DNA of 37,801 nucleotides from Lachnospiraceae bacterium (GCA_021205565.1 JAJPXG010000007.1:20336-58136); one strand, 5' to 3'. Shown: positions 1-8,795, counted from the stretch's first letter. Notes: a model not told the origin generated them from the letters alone. Made by a program: numbers and translations.

Positions 1-31
1 CTGCCGTTAATTTCAAATGACACAGAAAATT

Positions 32-50
32 CCGGGATACCAGACCCCGG
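32..50 (-). terminator. possible weak terminator after the SleB-type hydrolase gene
   Basis: Downstream of the minus-strand gene ending at 131, a 5-bp GC hairpin (CCGGG at 32-36 with CCCGG at 46-50) is followed on the minus strand by AATTTTCT. The stem is short and the U tract poor, so this is tentative. Nothing else gene-like is visible in bases 1-130. Confidence 0.3.
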
Positions 51-130
51 TACCAGCAGAGCGCTATATGAGAAAATGCGTGTATCATGTCTTTTATCTC
101 TTTCCATATAACCCATCTCTCAGAAGGTAA

Positions 131-1354
131 TCAATAAAATCCGTGATTTCCGATCACATACACCACCACGTCCAGGCGATCCACCGCCTCCAGATACGCG
201 ATGGTCTGGAAATACACGCAGGTTCCCACATTGGTCACGCCCGAAATCGCTTCCCTGGCAGCCTCATAGCATCCCGCGGAATTTGCCGCCTTATCCGCCG
301 CCAGTGCCTCCACGAAGCTGTTTCTGGTGGAGCTGACCGGCTCAAACTGGCCGGACTGATAAATCACACCGGAAACCGTATCCGGATAGCTCCCGGACAA
401 TACACGGTTGATCACCACGCTGCCTACCGCCAGCATGCCCTCGTAGCTTTCCCCTCTGGCCTCACAGTAAATCAGGTTTGCCAGAAGCGTCACATCATAA
501 TCGGAAAATTCCACATCGGAGATATCTCTCCAGGTGCCGCTCGCCGCCGCCCGCGACAAGGCAATCTCCTGTGCCAGCTTTTCCTGCAGCTCCGCGATAT
601 TGTCATTGATCTGGGCCAGCTCCTCCTCCTGGGCAGTCAGCTCATTCTCGATGCTGGCAATCGCGGAGTTGGTGGTGCTGATCGCGCTCTGTACCTGTGT
701 AATCAGATACTGGGAGTATTCCTTATCCTCCTCCAGTGAAGCCAGCATCTCATCCAGTTCGGCCTTCTCTTCCTCAAGAGCCGCCTCCTGTGCTTCCACA
801 TCCTCACGAATCGCCTGGTAATCCATAAGCAGCTGCTGGTCATAGGCGGCCAGCTGCTCCACGTACTCGCTGATATTCAGAAAATCGGAAAAGCTTACCT
901 CCCCGGTAATTGCGCTCAGCATGGCATTGATATAGGTGGAAGAAGTATCGCTCTCATACATATATTGAATATGCGCCAGCATATTGGCATACTGGGTTTC
1001 CTCCGTCTGCTTCGCCTCCTCCAGCTCGGCAGTCTTTAGCGCAATCTCCTCTTCCTTGGCCGCGATCGCCTGCTCCATTTCATAGATATCGCTTTCTATG
1101 GAAGAAAGCTCCGCGTTATAGCCGGACAGCGTCGTGTTCAGCTCTGCCTTTTCCTGCTCTTTTGAATCAATCTCATCCTGATTCTGCTGCATTTCGTTTT
1201 CGAGATCGCTCTTCTGCTGCTCCGCCTCCTCCAGCTCCTGCCTGGTGGTGCTGGTGGCGCTCACATTATTTTCTGAGAATAAAGCGGCCAGCAGCGCGAT
1301 ACTCAGGAATACACAGCATATTTTTTTCCATCGTTGTGCGGTTTTTCTTTTCAA
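131..1354 (-). CDS. exported coiled-coil protein with SleB/CwlJ-type cell-wall hydrolase domain
   Basis: 407 residues. A signal peptide or membrane anchor (about residues 11-33, after a basic start) is followed by a long Glu/Gln-rich coiled coil (about 38-265) of the PcsB/CwlO N-terminal type, with the motif AHIQYMYES. The C-terminal ~125 residues match the SleB/CwlJ hydrolase fold: EARGE at 298-302 contains the likely catalytic Glu, followed by NRV, the GQF region and a terminal GNHGFY. The family cleaves peptidoglycan, often cortex during spore germination; the coiled coil suggests this member acts at the vegetative or sporulating cell surface (inference). The start is a TTG, preceded by AGGA at 7-base spacing; no usable ATG exists nearby. 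It shares its N-terminal architecture with the NlpC/P60 protein at 33329-34642. rpiB is 72 bp upstream. Confidence 0.88.
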   Translation of the reverse strand: MKRKTAQRWKKICCVFLSIALLAALFSENNVSATSTTRQELEEAEQQKSDLENEMQQNQDEIDSKEQEKAELNTTLSGYNAELSSIESDIYEMEQAIAAKEEEIALKTAELEEAKQTEETQYANMLAHIQYMYESDTSSTYINAMLSAITGEVSFSDFLNISEYVEQLAAYDQQLLMDYQAIREDVEAQEAALEEEKAELDEMLASLEEDKEYSQYLITQVQSAISTTNSAIASIENELTAQEEELAQINDNIAELQEKLAQEIALSRAAASGTWRDISDVEFSDYDVTLLANLIYCEARGESYEGMLAVGSVVINRVLSGSYPDTVSGVIYQSGQFEPVSSTRNSFVEALAADKAANSAGCYEAAREAISGVTNVGTCVYFQTIAYLEAVDRLDVVVYVIGNHGFY

Positions 1355-1426
1355 AACAAAATCCTCAATGCTTCCCCTTTTGCACTCTTTCTTCGTCCTG
1401 CAGAGTTCTTCGCACGGCAGGCCGTC

Positions 1427-1858
1427 TTACTGTTCCTCGATCATCGCGACACGGCGCGCATGCCGCTCGGCGCCGGAAAATTCCGTATTTAAAAACGTGT
1501 CCACAATCTCCAATGCCAGCAACGGTCCCACTACGCCTGCGCCCAGTGCCAGCACGTTGGCGTCATTGTGCTCTCTGGTCAGTCTGGCGGTATAGGAATC
1601 CATGCAGAGTGCGCAGCGCACTCCTTTGATCTTATTGGCCGCCATGGAAATGCCGATGCCGGTAGTACAGATCACAATGCCCTTCTCACACTCGCCGTCG
1701 GCCACGGCTCTGCCCACGGCCTTGCCATAGACCGGATAATCCGCACTCTCGTGGGTATAGCAGCCGAGGTCCTTTACCTCATGCCCCTGCTCTATCAGAT
1801 ACGCCTTTACCGCTTCTTTTAAAATAAATCCCCCATGGTCTGACCCGATCGCGATCAT
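1427..1858 (-). CDS. rpiB: ribose-5-phosphate isomerase B
   Basis: 143 residues, the normal length for RpiB. It interconverts ribose 5-phosphate and ribulose 5-phosphate in the cytosolic pentose phosphate pathway. Visible family features are the N-terminal IAIGSDHGGF phosphate-binding segment, the active-site CTTGIGIS motif around residue 65 (Cys acts as catalytic base in characterised RpiB proteins), and the C-terminal ARR/EEQ end. GGAGG lies 10 bases before the ATG. It sits 102 bp after the Sua5/YwlC gene on the same strand; in Bacillus the homologues ywlC and ywlF (rpiB) are close neighbours, so this looks like conserved synteny. A LacA/B-type sugar isomerase is a less likely alternative. 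Confidence 0.93.
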   Translation of the reverse strand: MIAIGSDHGGFILKEAVKAYLIEQGHEVKDLGCYTHESADYPVYGKAVGRAVADGECEKGIVICTTGIGISMAANKIKGVRCALCMDSYTARLTREHNDANVLALGAGVVGPLLALEIVDTFLNTEFSGAERHARRVAMIEEQ

Positions 1859-1960
1859 TTTGCGTTTTCCTCCATAATTATAAATTGACTCTCCGTGTTC
1901 TTTACCTGCGCAGCCTTATAATACTCTGTCGGGTTACGGTTCCCTGTCTTTGCCGGCCGC

Positions 1961-3022
1961 TTACTCCAGTTCCACCTTCTGATGCCCCGCCGCCTTAAGC
2001 AGGCGGTTCATCACGGCCTGTCCCAAGCCTTCCTCGGAAAAGCTCTCCGCGTAAATAACCTCAAGCCCCTCATCGTCGCACTCGCGCAGCGCCCGGTATA
2101 ACTCTCTGGCGATACTCTCCTGCGAAGCTCTGCTGCCGATGCATTTGATACTGTCAATTTCGTCCGCATGATACAGCGCCAGGCTTTCCCGTGTGCAGAG
2201 TGCGCCGGTTTTATGACCTGCAACATGCGCCAGGCAGCATTGTTCATTGATATAGGCTGCCACCTTCTTGGCCTCTCCTGACACAAGTGTCAGTTGTCCC
2301 TTCGGCGCATAATGCCGATAACGCATGCCCGGCGCCTTCGGCCTGCCTGTCGGATTGGACTCCATCATGGTACTGTCCTCATCAACCTCCCCAAGCGTCT
2401 GCGCCAGCATTTCCTTCGTGATATAACCGGGCCGCAGCAGCATCGGTTCCTCCTGCGTCAGATCGATAATGGTCGATTCCACACCGATACCCACTGGCCC
2501 GCCGTCAATGATCAGCGGAATTTTGCCTTCCATATCCTCCAGCACATATTTTGCCAGCGTGGGACTCGGCCTGCCGCTTGCGTTCGCGCTCGGCGCGGCC
2601 ACAAAACCGCCCGCGGCCTCAATAAAAGCCTGCGCCACCGGATGGGAAGGAAAGCGAACCGCCACCGTATCCAGTCCGCCGGTGGTCTCCTTCGGCACAC
2701 AATCCGCCTTCGGCAGAATCATGGTCAGCGGCCCCGGCCAGTAAGCCTCTGCCAGCCGCACCGCCGTCTCAGGCACCCGGCTGCAGATCCGGTAGATATC
2801 CTCGAAACGGCAGATATGGACAATCAGCGGATTGTCGCTGGGCCTGCCCTTCGCGGCATAGATTTTCGCGCTGGAGAACGCATTCAACGCGTCTCCGCCA
2901 AGGCCATACACCGTCTCCGTGGGAAAGGCCACCAGCTCCCCGGCCCTGATCAGCTTACCGGCCTCTTTTATGACACTTATGTCAATATGATCTTCCGATT
3001 GAAAAATCACTTTTGTTTCCAT
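1961..3022 (-). CDS. ywlC: L-threonylcarbamoyladenylate synthase, Sua5/YrdC/YwlC family
   Basis: 353 residues, the long Sua5 form. The first ~200 residues are the YrdC fold that makes threonylcarbamoyl-AMP from threonine, bicarbonate and ATP, the first step of t6A37 formation on ANN-decoding tRNAs. Motifs seen: AFPTETVYGLG, AAKGRPSDNPL, the SAPSANASGRPSPT segment and the VESTIIDL region. After a proline-rich linker (KAPGMRYRHYAP) comes the C-terminal Sua5 domain (about 230-350). AGGAG is 4 bases before the ATG, and a TTGCTT-17-TATAAT promoter lies upstream. It is divergent from the CwlD-like gene and probably co-transcribed with rpiB. Confidence 0.93.
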   Translation of the reverse strand: METKVIFQSEDHIDISVIKEAGKLIRAGELVAFPTETVYGLGGDALNAFSSAKIYAAKGRPSDNPLIVHICRFEDIYRICSRVPETAVRLAEAYWPGPLTMILPKADCVPKETTGGLDTVAVRFPSHPVAQAFIEAAGGFVAAPSANASGRPSPTLAKYVLEDMEGKIPLIIDGGPVGIGVESTIIDLTQEEPMLLRPGYITKEMLAQTLGEVDEDSTMMESNPTGRPKAPGMRYRHYAPKGQLTLVSGEAKKVAAYINEQCCLAHVAGHKTGALCTRESLALYHADEIDSIKCIGSRASQESIARELYRALRECDDEGLEVIYAESFSEEGLGQAVMNRLLKAAGHQKVELE

Positions 3023-3067
3023 ATTACTCCTGCATGGATATTTCCTGTATCAGTACATTTGGATTTT

Positions 3068-3096
3068 ATTATACATGAAGCATACAAAAAAAGCAA
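3068..3096 (-). promoter_or_regulatory. sigma-A-type promoter for ywlC
   Basis: On the minus strand, TTGCTT (3091-3096) and TATAAT (3068-3073) are separated by exactly 17 bases. This leaves a leader of about 40 bases before the ywlC ATG. Confidence 0.75.
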
Positions 3097-3239
3097 GCCC
3101 GGACAAAGAAGCACGAAAATCCACATAATTTCCGGGATGAAAGCATAAATATGATAGCATACAGCCGTGAAATACCTGTCCCCCTGCAATGCAGGCCGCC
3201 TGTTTCACAGCCTCCGCCGCCTTATTTCAAGGAGTCTCC

Positions 3240-3944
3240 ATGATCAGAAAAGAATCTCTGATGTCATTTTTCCTAAGCATTCTCCTGCTGTTGTCCGCCC
3301 TCGTTCTCGCAAGGGAGGTCGCAGCACGCTTCACGCTGTCAACCGCTGTGAGCTTCTCCGCAGACAGCTTTACCGTCGTCATCGACAGCGGCCACGGCGG
3401 AATCGATCCCGGCAACGTCGCCTCTGACGGCACCGAGGAAAAGACGCTCAATCTCGCTATCGCCCTGAAGCTGAAGACCTTCCTGGAAGCAAATGACGTC
3501 ACTGTCATTATGACGCGTGCAGACGACAGCGGCCTGTATGCAGAAAGCTCCTCCAATAAAAAAGTGGAGGACATGAAAAACCGCGTGGCGCTCATGGAAA
3601 AAGCCTCACCCGATCTGGTCGTCAGTATTCATCAGAACAGCTACTCCTCCGCTACAATCAAAGGAGCCCAGGTCTTTTATTACACCACCAGTCTGCAGAG
3701 TAAGGCGCTGGCTGAGATTCTGCAGGCAAGCCTCATTAAACGTCTGGATCCGGATAACACGCGTCAGGCAAAAGCCAACGACACCTATTATCTGCTCAAA
3801 AAGACCTCCGTCCCCATCGTCATCGCGGAATGCGGCTTTATGAGCAACCCTGACGAGCTGGCTCTCTTAAAGGACGAGGACTACCAGAGCAAAGTGGCGT
3901 GGGCGCTGTATATGGGAATCATGGAATATCTGAATTCGCAGTAG
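3240..3944 (+). CDS. cwlD: N-acetylmuramoyl-L-alanine amidase, CwlD-like
   Basis: 234 residues from the ATG at 3240, chosen because AAGGAG (3229-3234) sits 5 bases upstream; an in-frame ATG at 3189 has no such site. An N-terminal membrane segment (about 8-25) is followed by an Amidase_3 domain: VVIDSGHGGIDPG with zinc ligand His52, a Glu ligand near residue 67, VSIHQNSY, and a final AECGFMSN containing the catalytic Glu. The family cleaves the MurNAc-L-Ala bond. In Bacillus, CwlD works with GerS or PdaA to make muramic-delta-lactam in spore cortex, and the size and architecture here fit CwlD. It is the only plus-strand gene in the first 6 kb. Confidence 0.9.
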   Translation: MIRKESLMSFFLSILLLLSALVLAREVAARFTLSTAVSFSADSFTVVIDSGHGGIDPGNVASDGTEEKTLNLAIALKLKTFLEANDVTVIMTRADDSGLYAESSSNKKVEDMKNRVALMEKASPDLVVSIHQNSYSSATIKGAQVFYYTTSLQSKALAEILQASLIKRLDPDNTRQAKANDTYYLLKKTSVPIVIAECGFMSNPDELALLKDEDYQSKVAWALYMGIMEYLNSQ

Positions 3945-3960
3945 TCCTCCGGCAGGACAC

Positions 3961-3988
3961 AAAAAAGGCACCACCATAAAGCGATGCC
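3961..3988 (-). terminator. intrinsic terminator of the GH18 gene
   Basis: Read on the minus strand, GGCATC (3983-3988) pairs with GGTGCC (3967-3972, one G-U pair) and is followed by TTTTTT. It lies 70 bases past the stop of the GH18 gene and between convergent genes. Confidence 0.7.
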
Positions 3989-4060
3989 CTTTCGCTGTAT
4001 TTTTCTGTAACAGTTACTATTTTCTTTCAAGCTCTGCCTTACGGCAGCCACAAAATAATT

Positions 4061-5764
4061 CTACTGGAAATATCCGCCGATCAGGGACCAGGCGCTTGCG
4101 TCCTCATATCCCAGCCTCCAGGCGGCTACACCAGCCACACCGCGGTCCTTCGCGGCCTGCAGCTTGCTGCTTAAGCTGGTGCTGTCCTCAATCCACATCT
4201 GGTACAGCGCGCCGTTAATGGTAGCCTCCGCATAATTCTGGCCCGTTTCCTCATCCCAGGTCACTTCCATGCCGTAATAGCCTGTCCAATAATAAACATC
4301 CGATATATATACGGCGCTGTCAGTCGTCACACCATCCTGCGTGACCCAGAGTCTGGTATAGAAGGGCACCGCCAGCACAATCTTCGAGGCGTCCACCATC
4401 GTCATCAGGCTGTCGAGTGAATCCTCCACAAAGGACTGGCTCGCCGTGCTGCCCGGATCCCCGCTGCCGCCCCAGTGCTCATCGTAGCCCATCAGAATCA
4501 CATAGTCCGCAACGACTCCCTGCTCCTTGTAATCATTGTAGGTATTGCCGGAGTTGGGCGGATAATTGTCCACAGAAAGAATCAGCCCCTCCTCGCGGCA
4601 ACGGATGGAAAGCTCCCGCAGAAACTGAATGAAGTGCGCTCCTTCCTCCGAGCGGACGCTCTCTAAGTCAATATTGATCCCGTCCATATCCACGCGCAGC
4701 GCTTCCTCGATCAGAAAATCAATCAGCTCCGTCCGTTTCGTGGAATCCGCCAGAACATAGTAGATATCCACGTCGTAGGTGATATCCTCTAAAAGTCCCC
4801 ACACCTGAAGCCCCATGGCGTGCGCCTCCTCCACATAGGACACGGAGGCAAACGATATATACTCATAATCCGCCGTAATGGTAAACCAGGTGGGCGCTAC
4901 CACATTCATCGTGGAAGCCGTCGCGGCCAGCTGCGTCAGATTATCGTTGGTGGCATAGGTATACACTGCCTGAAAACCAAGCCTTACAGGCGCGTCCATT
5001 GTCACGGAGGTGTACTCCGGCTCCGTGTAGGAAAACGCACCGTCGTACATGGAGGTATAGCTCTGACCAATGCATTTATTTTTGATGTAGCCGATGAAGC
5101 CATCTAAGGTCGCCACCTTCGTCCAGCCGCTGATGCTATCGGCGTCAAGCACCACGAGAGCTTCGCCCTTCGTTACATCCTTTAGAATATCGCTCTTGAT
5201 GCCGGCTCTCCAGCGCACGGCGGTGTTCTTTTTGACGTCCACCAGAAGCTGTTCCCCGGATACAGGGCTCACCACAATGCGGTTCGGCTCCGTATACGCT
5301 TCATATTTATATGCGACATAGCGGAAGACAAAATCCGCGTTGATGTAACAGACACCGTCCCGTTCAAAGGCAATCACCCGGTCAAACGTATATTCCGTCG
5401 TTTCTCCCGACGTCGTCACACTGTAAACAGTACCGTCCAAATCCGCCGCCACTACCATCTGCGCGTCCGTGTAGCGAATCTCTCTGCTCAGTTCCGTATA
5501 ATAAAACCTGTTGTGGAAATAATCCTGAATGGTATCCAGGCTGAAATAATAACCGCCGTCATACAGCAAAGCCTTGTCGCTTATGACCGTATTGTCCAGA
5601 ATAATAGCCGTTTCATCCGCTTCCGTCAGGGAAAAGTAGCTGTCCAGGTCTGCATAATCCTTGCCGTCGGAATATTTTCCCCAGAGCATAACGGCAATCA
5701 GCCCGAAACAGCCCAGCACTACGCATACGCCCAGCGCCACAATAACCCTTTTTACGATTTTCAT
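4061..5764 (-). CDS. membrane-anchored glycoside hydrolase family 18 protein with SH3-like domain
   Basis: 567 residues. One N-terminal membrane segment (about 6-28) anchors a large extracellular part. Residues ~55-170 resemble a copper-amine-oxidase-N/stalk type domain, ~175-235 an SH3-like wall-binding domain (TAVRWRAG...GWTKV...GFIGYI), and ~260-567 a GH18 barrel. The GH18 signature DGINIDLE is intact at 361-368, with E368 the expected catalytic acid. The relatives are YaaH/SleL/YdhD-type N-acetylglucosaminidases acting on spore or cell-wall glycan. GGAGGG is 6-7 bases before the ATG, with a sigma-A promoter upstream and a terminator downstream, so it is monocistronic. The substrate cannot be read from sequence. 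Confidence 0.88.
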   Translation of the reverse strand: MKIVKRVIVALGVCVVLGCFGLIAVMLWGKYSDGKDYADLDSYFSLTEADETAIILDNTVISDKALLYDGGYYFSLDTIQDYFHNRFYYTELSREIRYTDAQMVVAADLDGTVYSVTTSGETTEYTFDRVIAFERDGVCYINADFVFRYVAYKYEAYTEPNRIVVSPVSGEQLLVDVKKNTAVRWRAGIKSDILKDVTKGEALVVLDADSISGWTKVATLDGFIGYIKNKCIGQSYTSMYDGAFSYTEPEYTSVTMDAPVRLGFQAVYTYATNDNLTQLAATASTMNVVAPTWFTITADYEYISFASVSYVEEAHAMGLQVWGLLEDITYDVDIYYVLADSTKRTELIDFLIEEALRVDMDGINIDLESVRSEEGAHFIQFLRELSIRCREEGLILSVDNYPPNSGNTYNDYKEQGVVADYVILMGYDEHWGGSGDPGSTASQSFVEDSLDSLMTMVDASKIVLAVPFYTRLWVTQDGVTTDSAVYISDVYYWTGYYGMEVTWDEETGQNYAEATINGALYQMWIEDSTSLSSKLQAAKDRGVAGVAAWRLGYEDASAWSLIGGYFQ

Positions 5765-5788
5765 AGAAATCCCTCCAAAACTTTTCCC

Positions 5789-5817
5789 ATTATAGCAAAT
5801 AATCGCGGTTTCGTCAT
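5789..5817 (-). promoter_or_regulatory. promoter of the GH18 gene
   Basis: On the minus strand, ATGACG (5812-5817), a 17-base spacer and a perfect TATAAT (5789-5794) lie just upstream of the GH18 start. Confidence 0.72.
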
Positions 5818-5869
5818 TATTTTTTGGAAAATACTTTCCTCCACGAGGGCTTTTTTGTCAGAAAAGCAC

Positions 5870-5896
5870 AAAAAGAGGGACTTAAAAAAGCCCCTC
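5870..5896 (-). terminator. strong intrinsic terminator of an unassigned minus-strand transcript
   Basis: On the minus strand GAGGGGCTT (5888-5896), a TTTT loop and AAGTCCCTC (5875-5883) form a 9-bp hairpin with one G-U pair, followed by TTTTT. No recognised gene lies upstream on this strand before the plus-strand mecA gene, so it must end an RNA or small gene encoded within 5897-6370. Confidence 0.75.
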
Positions 5897-6372
5897 ACCT
5901 TCTCTGAAAGTAAATGCTCCCCGTCCGGGCAGGCCATCCCGTTTCATTGAAATCTCCGACAGGGAGGCGCAACGGCTTTTCCAAGTTTGAATCGTGATGT
6001 AAAAAACAACAAAGAAAGGTCGATGACATTGTCTGGTTACACGAAGAAATCTTACCCGCACTGCTGCATAAAATAAAGCAGAAAGCACATACTCCAAGAG
6101 CAGTGCCGTCGTTTCTCATTCGTGTAAAATGGAATATCGGTTACATCATTTGGAAATATGAAATCCCTCAAGCAGGCACATAGCTTTCAGGGCAGCTTCA
6201 TATCATACATATGACATGGAAAAACACTGGCCGGAACCTCCTTTCTGAAACGTCAGTCAGGCAGGTTATTTCTTCTTCTACCACCATAGCACGCAGGATT
6301 AAGCAAAACAACATCAACATTCTTGAAACTTATTAATTTTTTGTAAAATGGCGAAGATGATTTTGTCAGCTA
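5897..6372 (-). other. intergenic stretch with a possible small RNA or small ORF upstream of a terminator
   Basis: No recognised gene family. On the minus strand there is a weak promoter-like pair (TTTACA 6342-6347, 17 bases, AAGAAT 6319-6324), an excellent but orphan ribosome site AAAGGAGG (6237-6244) followed 9 bases later by GTG and only nine codons, and a hairpin in which GCACTGCT (6099-6106) pairs with AGCAGTGC (6058-6065). A 74-codon reading frame (5895-6119) rich in Cys runs to a stop directly before the terminator stem, but it has no ribosome site and overlaps another open frame, so I do not call it a gene. A non-coding RNA of about 250-450 bases is my preferred reading. Confidence 0.35.
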
Positions 6373-6401
6373 TTGACGAAACGGAAAAGTGAGTTTATGA
6401 T
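6373..6401 (+). promoter_or_regulatory. promoter of mecA
   Basis: TTGACG (6373-6378), a 17-base spacer and TATGAT (6396-6401) form a near-consensus sigma-A promoter about 50 bases before the mecA start. Confidence 0.82.
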
Positions 6402-6452
6402 GACACTAGGTTATCATAAACACCAGTATAAAATTTAAAGGAAGTGATTTCT

Positions 6453-7199
6453 TTGAAAATAGAACGAATCAGTGAAAATCAGATCCGCTGCACACTCACG
6501 AGGGACGATATGGTCAAGCGTTCCTTAAAGCTCAGCGAGCTCGCCTACGGCTCAGAGAAGGTCCGGCGTCTGTTCCAGGACATGATGCGTCAGGCCGAGA
6601 GGGAGGTTGGCTTTCGCGCCGAGGACATTCCTCTCATGATCGAGGCAATCCCCTACAGCGAATATGTGGTCTTAGTGATCACCAAGGTGGAGGATCCGGA
6701 GGAGTTAGACACCAAATTTTCCAGCTTTGCCCCCGGCATCCGCGATCAGGACGCCCTCGACAGCATGCTCTCCGGCCTGGGAAGCACCGCCAGCGAAGTG
6801 CTCGACCTCTTCCGCAGAATCCAGGACAGCGTAGCCGCGGTCAAATCCCCAGACGAGCTTCCCGACGGGACAGACGACGGGCAGACTGATCATGGAGACG
6901 AAACCGACTATACCCGGATTTTCTCCTTCAGCACCTTAGATCACGTCATCCGGCTCTCCCACTTAGCGGACGGCTTTTATCACGCGCCCAACTCGCTGTA
7001 CAAGGACAGCCTCTACGGCACCTACCTCCTGGTCGTGACCAGGGGAGACCACAGCAGGGAGGACTACAACCGCTTCTGCAATATGCTGACTGAATACGGC
7101 TCCATGCAGCGCACCTCCTCCGCTACGCAATATTTCCTGGATGAGCATTTCGAGCCCATTTTGAAGGATCAGGCGCTGCAGACGCTCTCGCAGCTGTAA
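6453..7199 (+). CDS. mecA: MecA-family adaptor protein for ClpC
   Basis: 248 residues starting at a TTG, chosen because AAAGGAAG (6437-6444) is 8 bases upstream and the resulting start, MKIERISENQIRC, matches the MecA N terminus; a GTG at 6444 overlaps the ribosome site. Family members recruit substrates such as ComK to ClpCP for degradation and control competence, sporulation or envelope stress. The N-terminal substrate-binding domain (about 1-85), an acidic linker (about 130-155) and a C-terminal ClpC-binding domain (about 155-248, ending EHFEPILKDQALQTL) are visible. It has its own promoter and terminator, so it is a single-gene unit, and is the only plus-strand gene between 4 and 11 kb. 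Confidence 0.88.
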   Translation: MKIERISENQIRCTLTRDDMVKRSLKLSELAYGSEKVRRLFQDMMRQAEREVGFRAEDIPLMIEAIPYSEYVVLVITKVEDPEELDTKFSSFAPGIRDQDALDSMLSGLGSTASEVLDLFRRIQDSVAAVKSPDELPDGTDDGQTDHGDETDYTRIFSFSTLDHVIRLSHLADGFYHAPNSLYKDSLYGTYLLVVTRGDHSREDYNRFCNMLTEYGSMQRTSSATQYFLDEHFEPILKDQALQTLSQL

Positions 7200-7289
7200 G
7201 CCGCAGAATGTACCCCGGTATCTGAGCGCCGCATCAGGTATAAAATTCACGCATTCATTTTACGCATTTATTTCATGATGCACTTATCA

Positions 7290-7322
7290 GGAGCAGCCTG
7301 TATCAAAAACAGACTGCTCCTT
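7290..7322 (+). terminator. terminator between mecA and the ATPase gene
   Basis: GGAGCAG (7290-7296) pairs with CTGCTCC (7314-7320), with an additional CTGT/ACAG inside, followed by TTCC. It lies between convergent genes and could serve both, though its U tract is weak. Confidence 0.65.
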
Positions 7323-7336
7323 CCATATTGTTCCAT

Positions 7337-8728
7337 TCATTCGCTGCATAATACCAGATTGTCTCTGAGCGCCGCTTCTTTCTCAAGCTCCTCCGTAAAT
7401 CCAGACAAACCGAAAAGAACATACCATTCTTTCCTGTTGTCCCTCCTCCAGAGAACTGCCGCGGCCTTTTTCTCCAGCTCCTTCAGGACACCGACACTCA
7501 CCGGCTCCTGCCAGTATTTGCACTCACCCAGAATGATATTGTCGCCGTCCGGATCAAGCGCCACAATGTCAATTTCATTGTCGGCGTCCCAGTACCGCCC
7601 CAGTCTGGAAAAATAGAAGGGCCACACACCCTCTCCATTCAGTTTCCACATTCGCTGCCTGCAGACATCCTCATAAACAAACGCAATATGATTCCTGACA
7701 AGACTCCTGCGGATTTTACGCATCACAATGTCGCTCTGCCCGCTTTCGATAAAGCTCCTGTCCGGATAAACAAAGCGAAACCAGAAGCGCAGATAATTGT
7801 CTTTAATCCTGTACAGACCTTTTTTGCTTTTATCCGGATTTTCCTCCGTAACCGGCACCTCCCGTTCCAGAATATCCAGGTCAATGAGGGTCTTCAGATA
7901 TCTGGTCAGGCCGGTAGCTTTTATTTCCAGAGCCGAGGCGATGGCAGACAGTTTCGCGTTTCCTGCGGCAATAGCCCTGATAATGGAAAAATAACTGCCA
8001 ACCTCGCTGACCTCCTGCTGCAGCAGAAAATAAGGCTCATCATAAAGATAACCGGAACGGTTCAGAACACATTTGCCAATGGCCGTGTAAATATCTCCGC
8101 TCTCCGAGAACAGCTCAATATATTTTGGCACGCCGCCGGTTACCGCGTACATTTCAATCAGTTCCCTGCGGTTTTTGTCAGGAAAAAAAGCATGATAATA
8201 TTCAAAAGGAATCTGGCTGAGCCTGATTTGCGCTGTTCGCCGGCCATACAGCGGACTATTATACGCAAGGGTCTGAGATTCCATCATGGAAATCAGGGAT
8301 CCACAAAGAATTACCATGACCTCCCTGTCCTTTAAAATTTCTTCCCATATCCGCTGAAAAACAGAAGGGAACGCAGGATTTGCCCTGCCCAGATATTGAA
8401 ATTCATCCAGTACAATAACAGGTTTACTGTCAGACGGTGTATCCATAATAGCCTGAAACAATACATCCCAGCTTCTGACATCTGCTCTGCGAAGCAGACT
8501 GCTGTCCGTAAATTCCGCCGCCTTCTCCTTAAAGGCATTTCTGTTCTGTGTTTCAGACTCCTCACTGGCAAGAAAAAACAGTGCGCGCTTATCCCTGATA
8601 AACTCAGAAATCAGTGTTGTTTTGCCAACTCTGCGCCGTCCATACAAAATCACCAGCGCGCTGCCTTTTCTCGTATATTCATTCTGCAGGGTTTCCATTT
8701 CCTGCTTCCGATCAACAAAATGTTCCAC
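7337..8728 (-). CDS. ATP-binding protein of the DUF234/archaeal-type ATPase family
   Basis: 463 residues from a GTG at 8728, preferred because GAGGTGA lies 4 bases before it and the protein then begins MEHFVDRKQEME, as is usual for this family; an in-frame ATG at 8779 lies inside the upstream inverted repeat. An AAA-like NTPase domain is present with Walker A GRRRVGKTTL (about residue 30) and Walker B VIVLDEFQYL, then a winged-helix region (about 250-310), and a C-terminal DUF234 nuclease-like part with EIDIVALDPDGDNIILGECKYW, which resembles a PD-(D/E)xK core. The function is unknown; the family is widespread in anaerobic bacteria and archaea and often patchily distributed, which suggests horizontal transfer. 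It is monocistronic. Confidence 0.85.
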   Translation of the reverse strand: MEHFVDRKQEMETLQNEYTRKGSALVILYGRRRVGKTTLISEFIRDKRALFFLASEESETQNRNAFKEKAAEFTDSSLLRRADVRSWDVLFQAIMDTPSDSKPVIVLDEFQYLGRANPAFPSVFQRIWEEILKDREVMVILCGSLISMMESQTLAYNSPLYGRRTAQIRLSQIPFEYYHAFFPDKNRRELIEMYAVTGGVPKYIELFSESGDIYTAIGKCVLNRSGYLYDEPYFLLQQEVSEVGSYFSIIRAIAAGNAKLSAIASALEIKATGLTRYLKTLIDLDILEREVPVTEENPDKSKKGLYRIKDNYLRFWFRFVYPDRSFIESGQSDIVMRKIRRSLVRNHIAFVYEDVCRQRMWKLNGEGVWPFYFSRLGRYWDADNEIDIVALDPDGDNIILGECKYWQEPVSVGVLKELEKKAAAVLWRRDNRKEWYVLFGLSGFTEELEKEAALRDNLVLCSE

Positions 8729-8759
8729 TAGCTCACCTCGCCTTCCACATTTGTTATGT

Positions 8760-8795
8760 TTGAAATTATTATACTTCAAATTATAATAATTTCAA
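8760..8795. promoter_or_regulatory. AT-rich inverted repeat, probable operator of the ATPase gene
   Basis: TTGAAATTATTATA (8760-8773) and its exact complement TATAATAATTTCAA (8782-8795) flank an 8-base spacer. A second, slightly imperfect inverted repeat is superimposed (ATACTT 8771-8776 with AAGTAT 8794-8799, extended by 8 more positions with one mismatch). It lies about 35 bases upstream of the GTG start, where promoter and operator are expected. A self-regulatory site or a hairpin is equally possible. Confidence 0.55.

Noticed and set aside
5895-6119. 74-codon cysteine-rich minus-strand frame before the orphan terminator
   Set aside because: There is no ribosome binding site, a competing frame overlaps it, and I recognise no family. 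It is kept only as part of a candidate RNA region.
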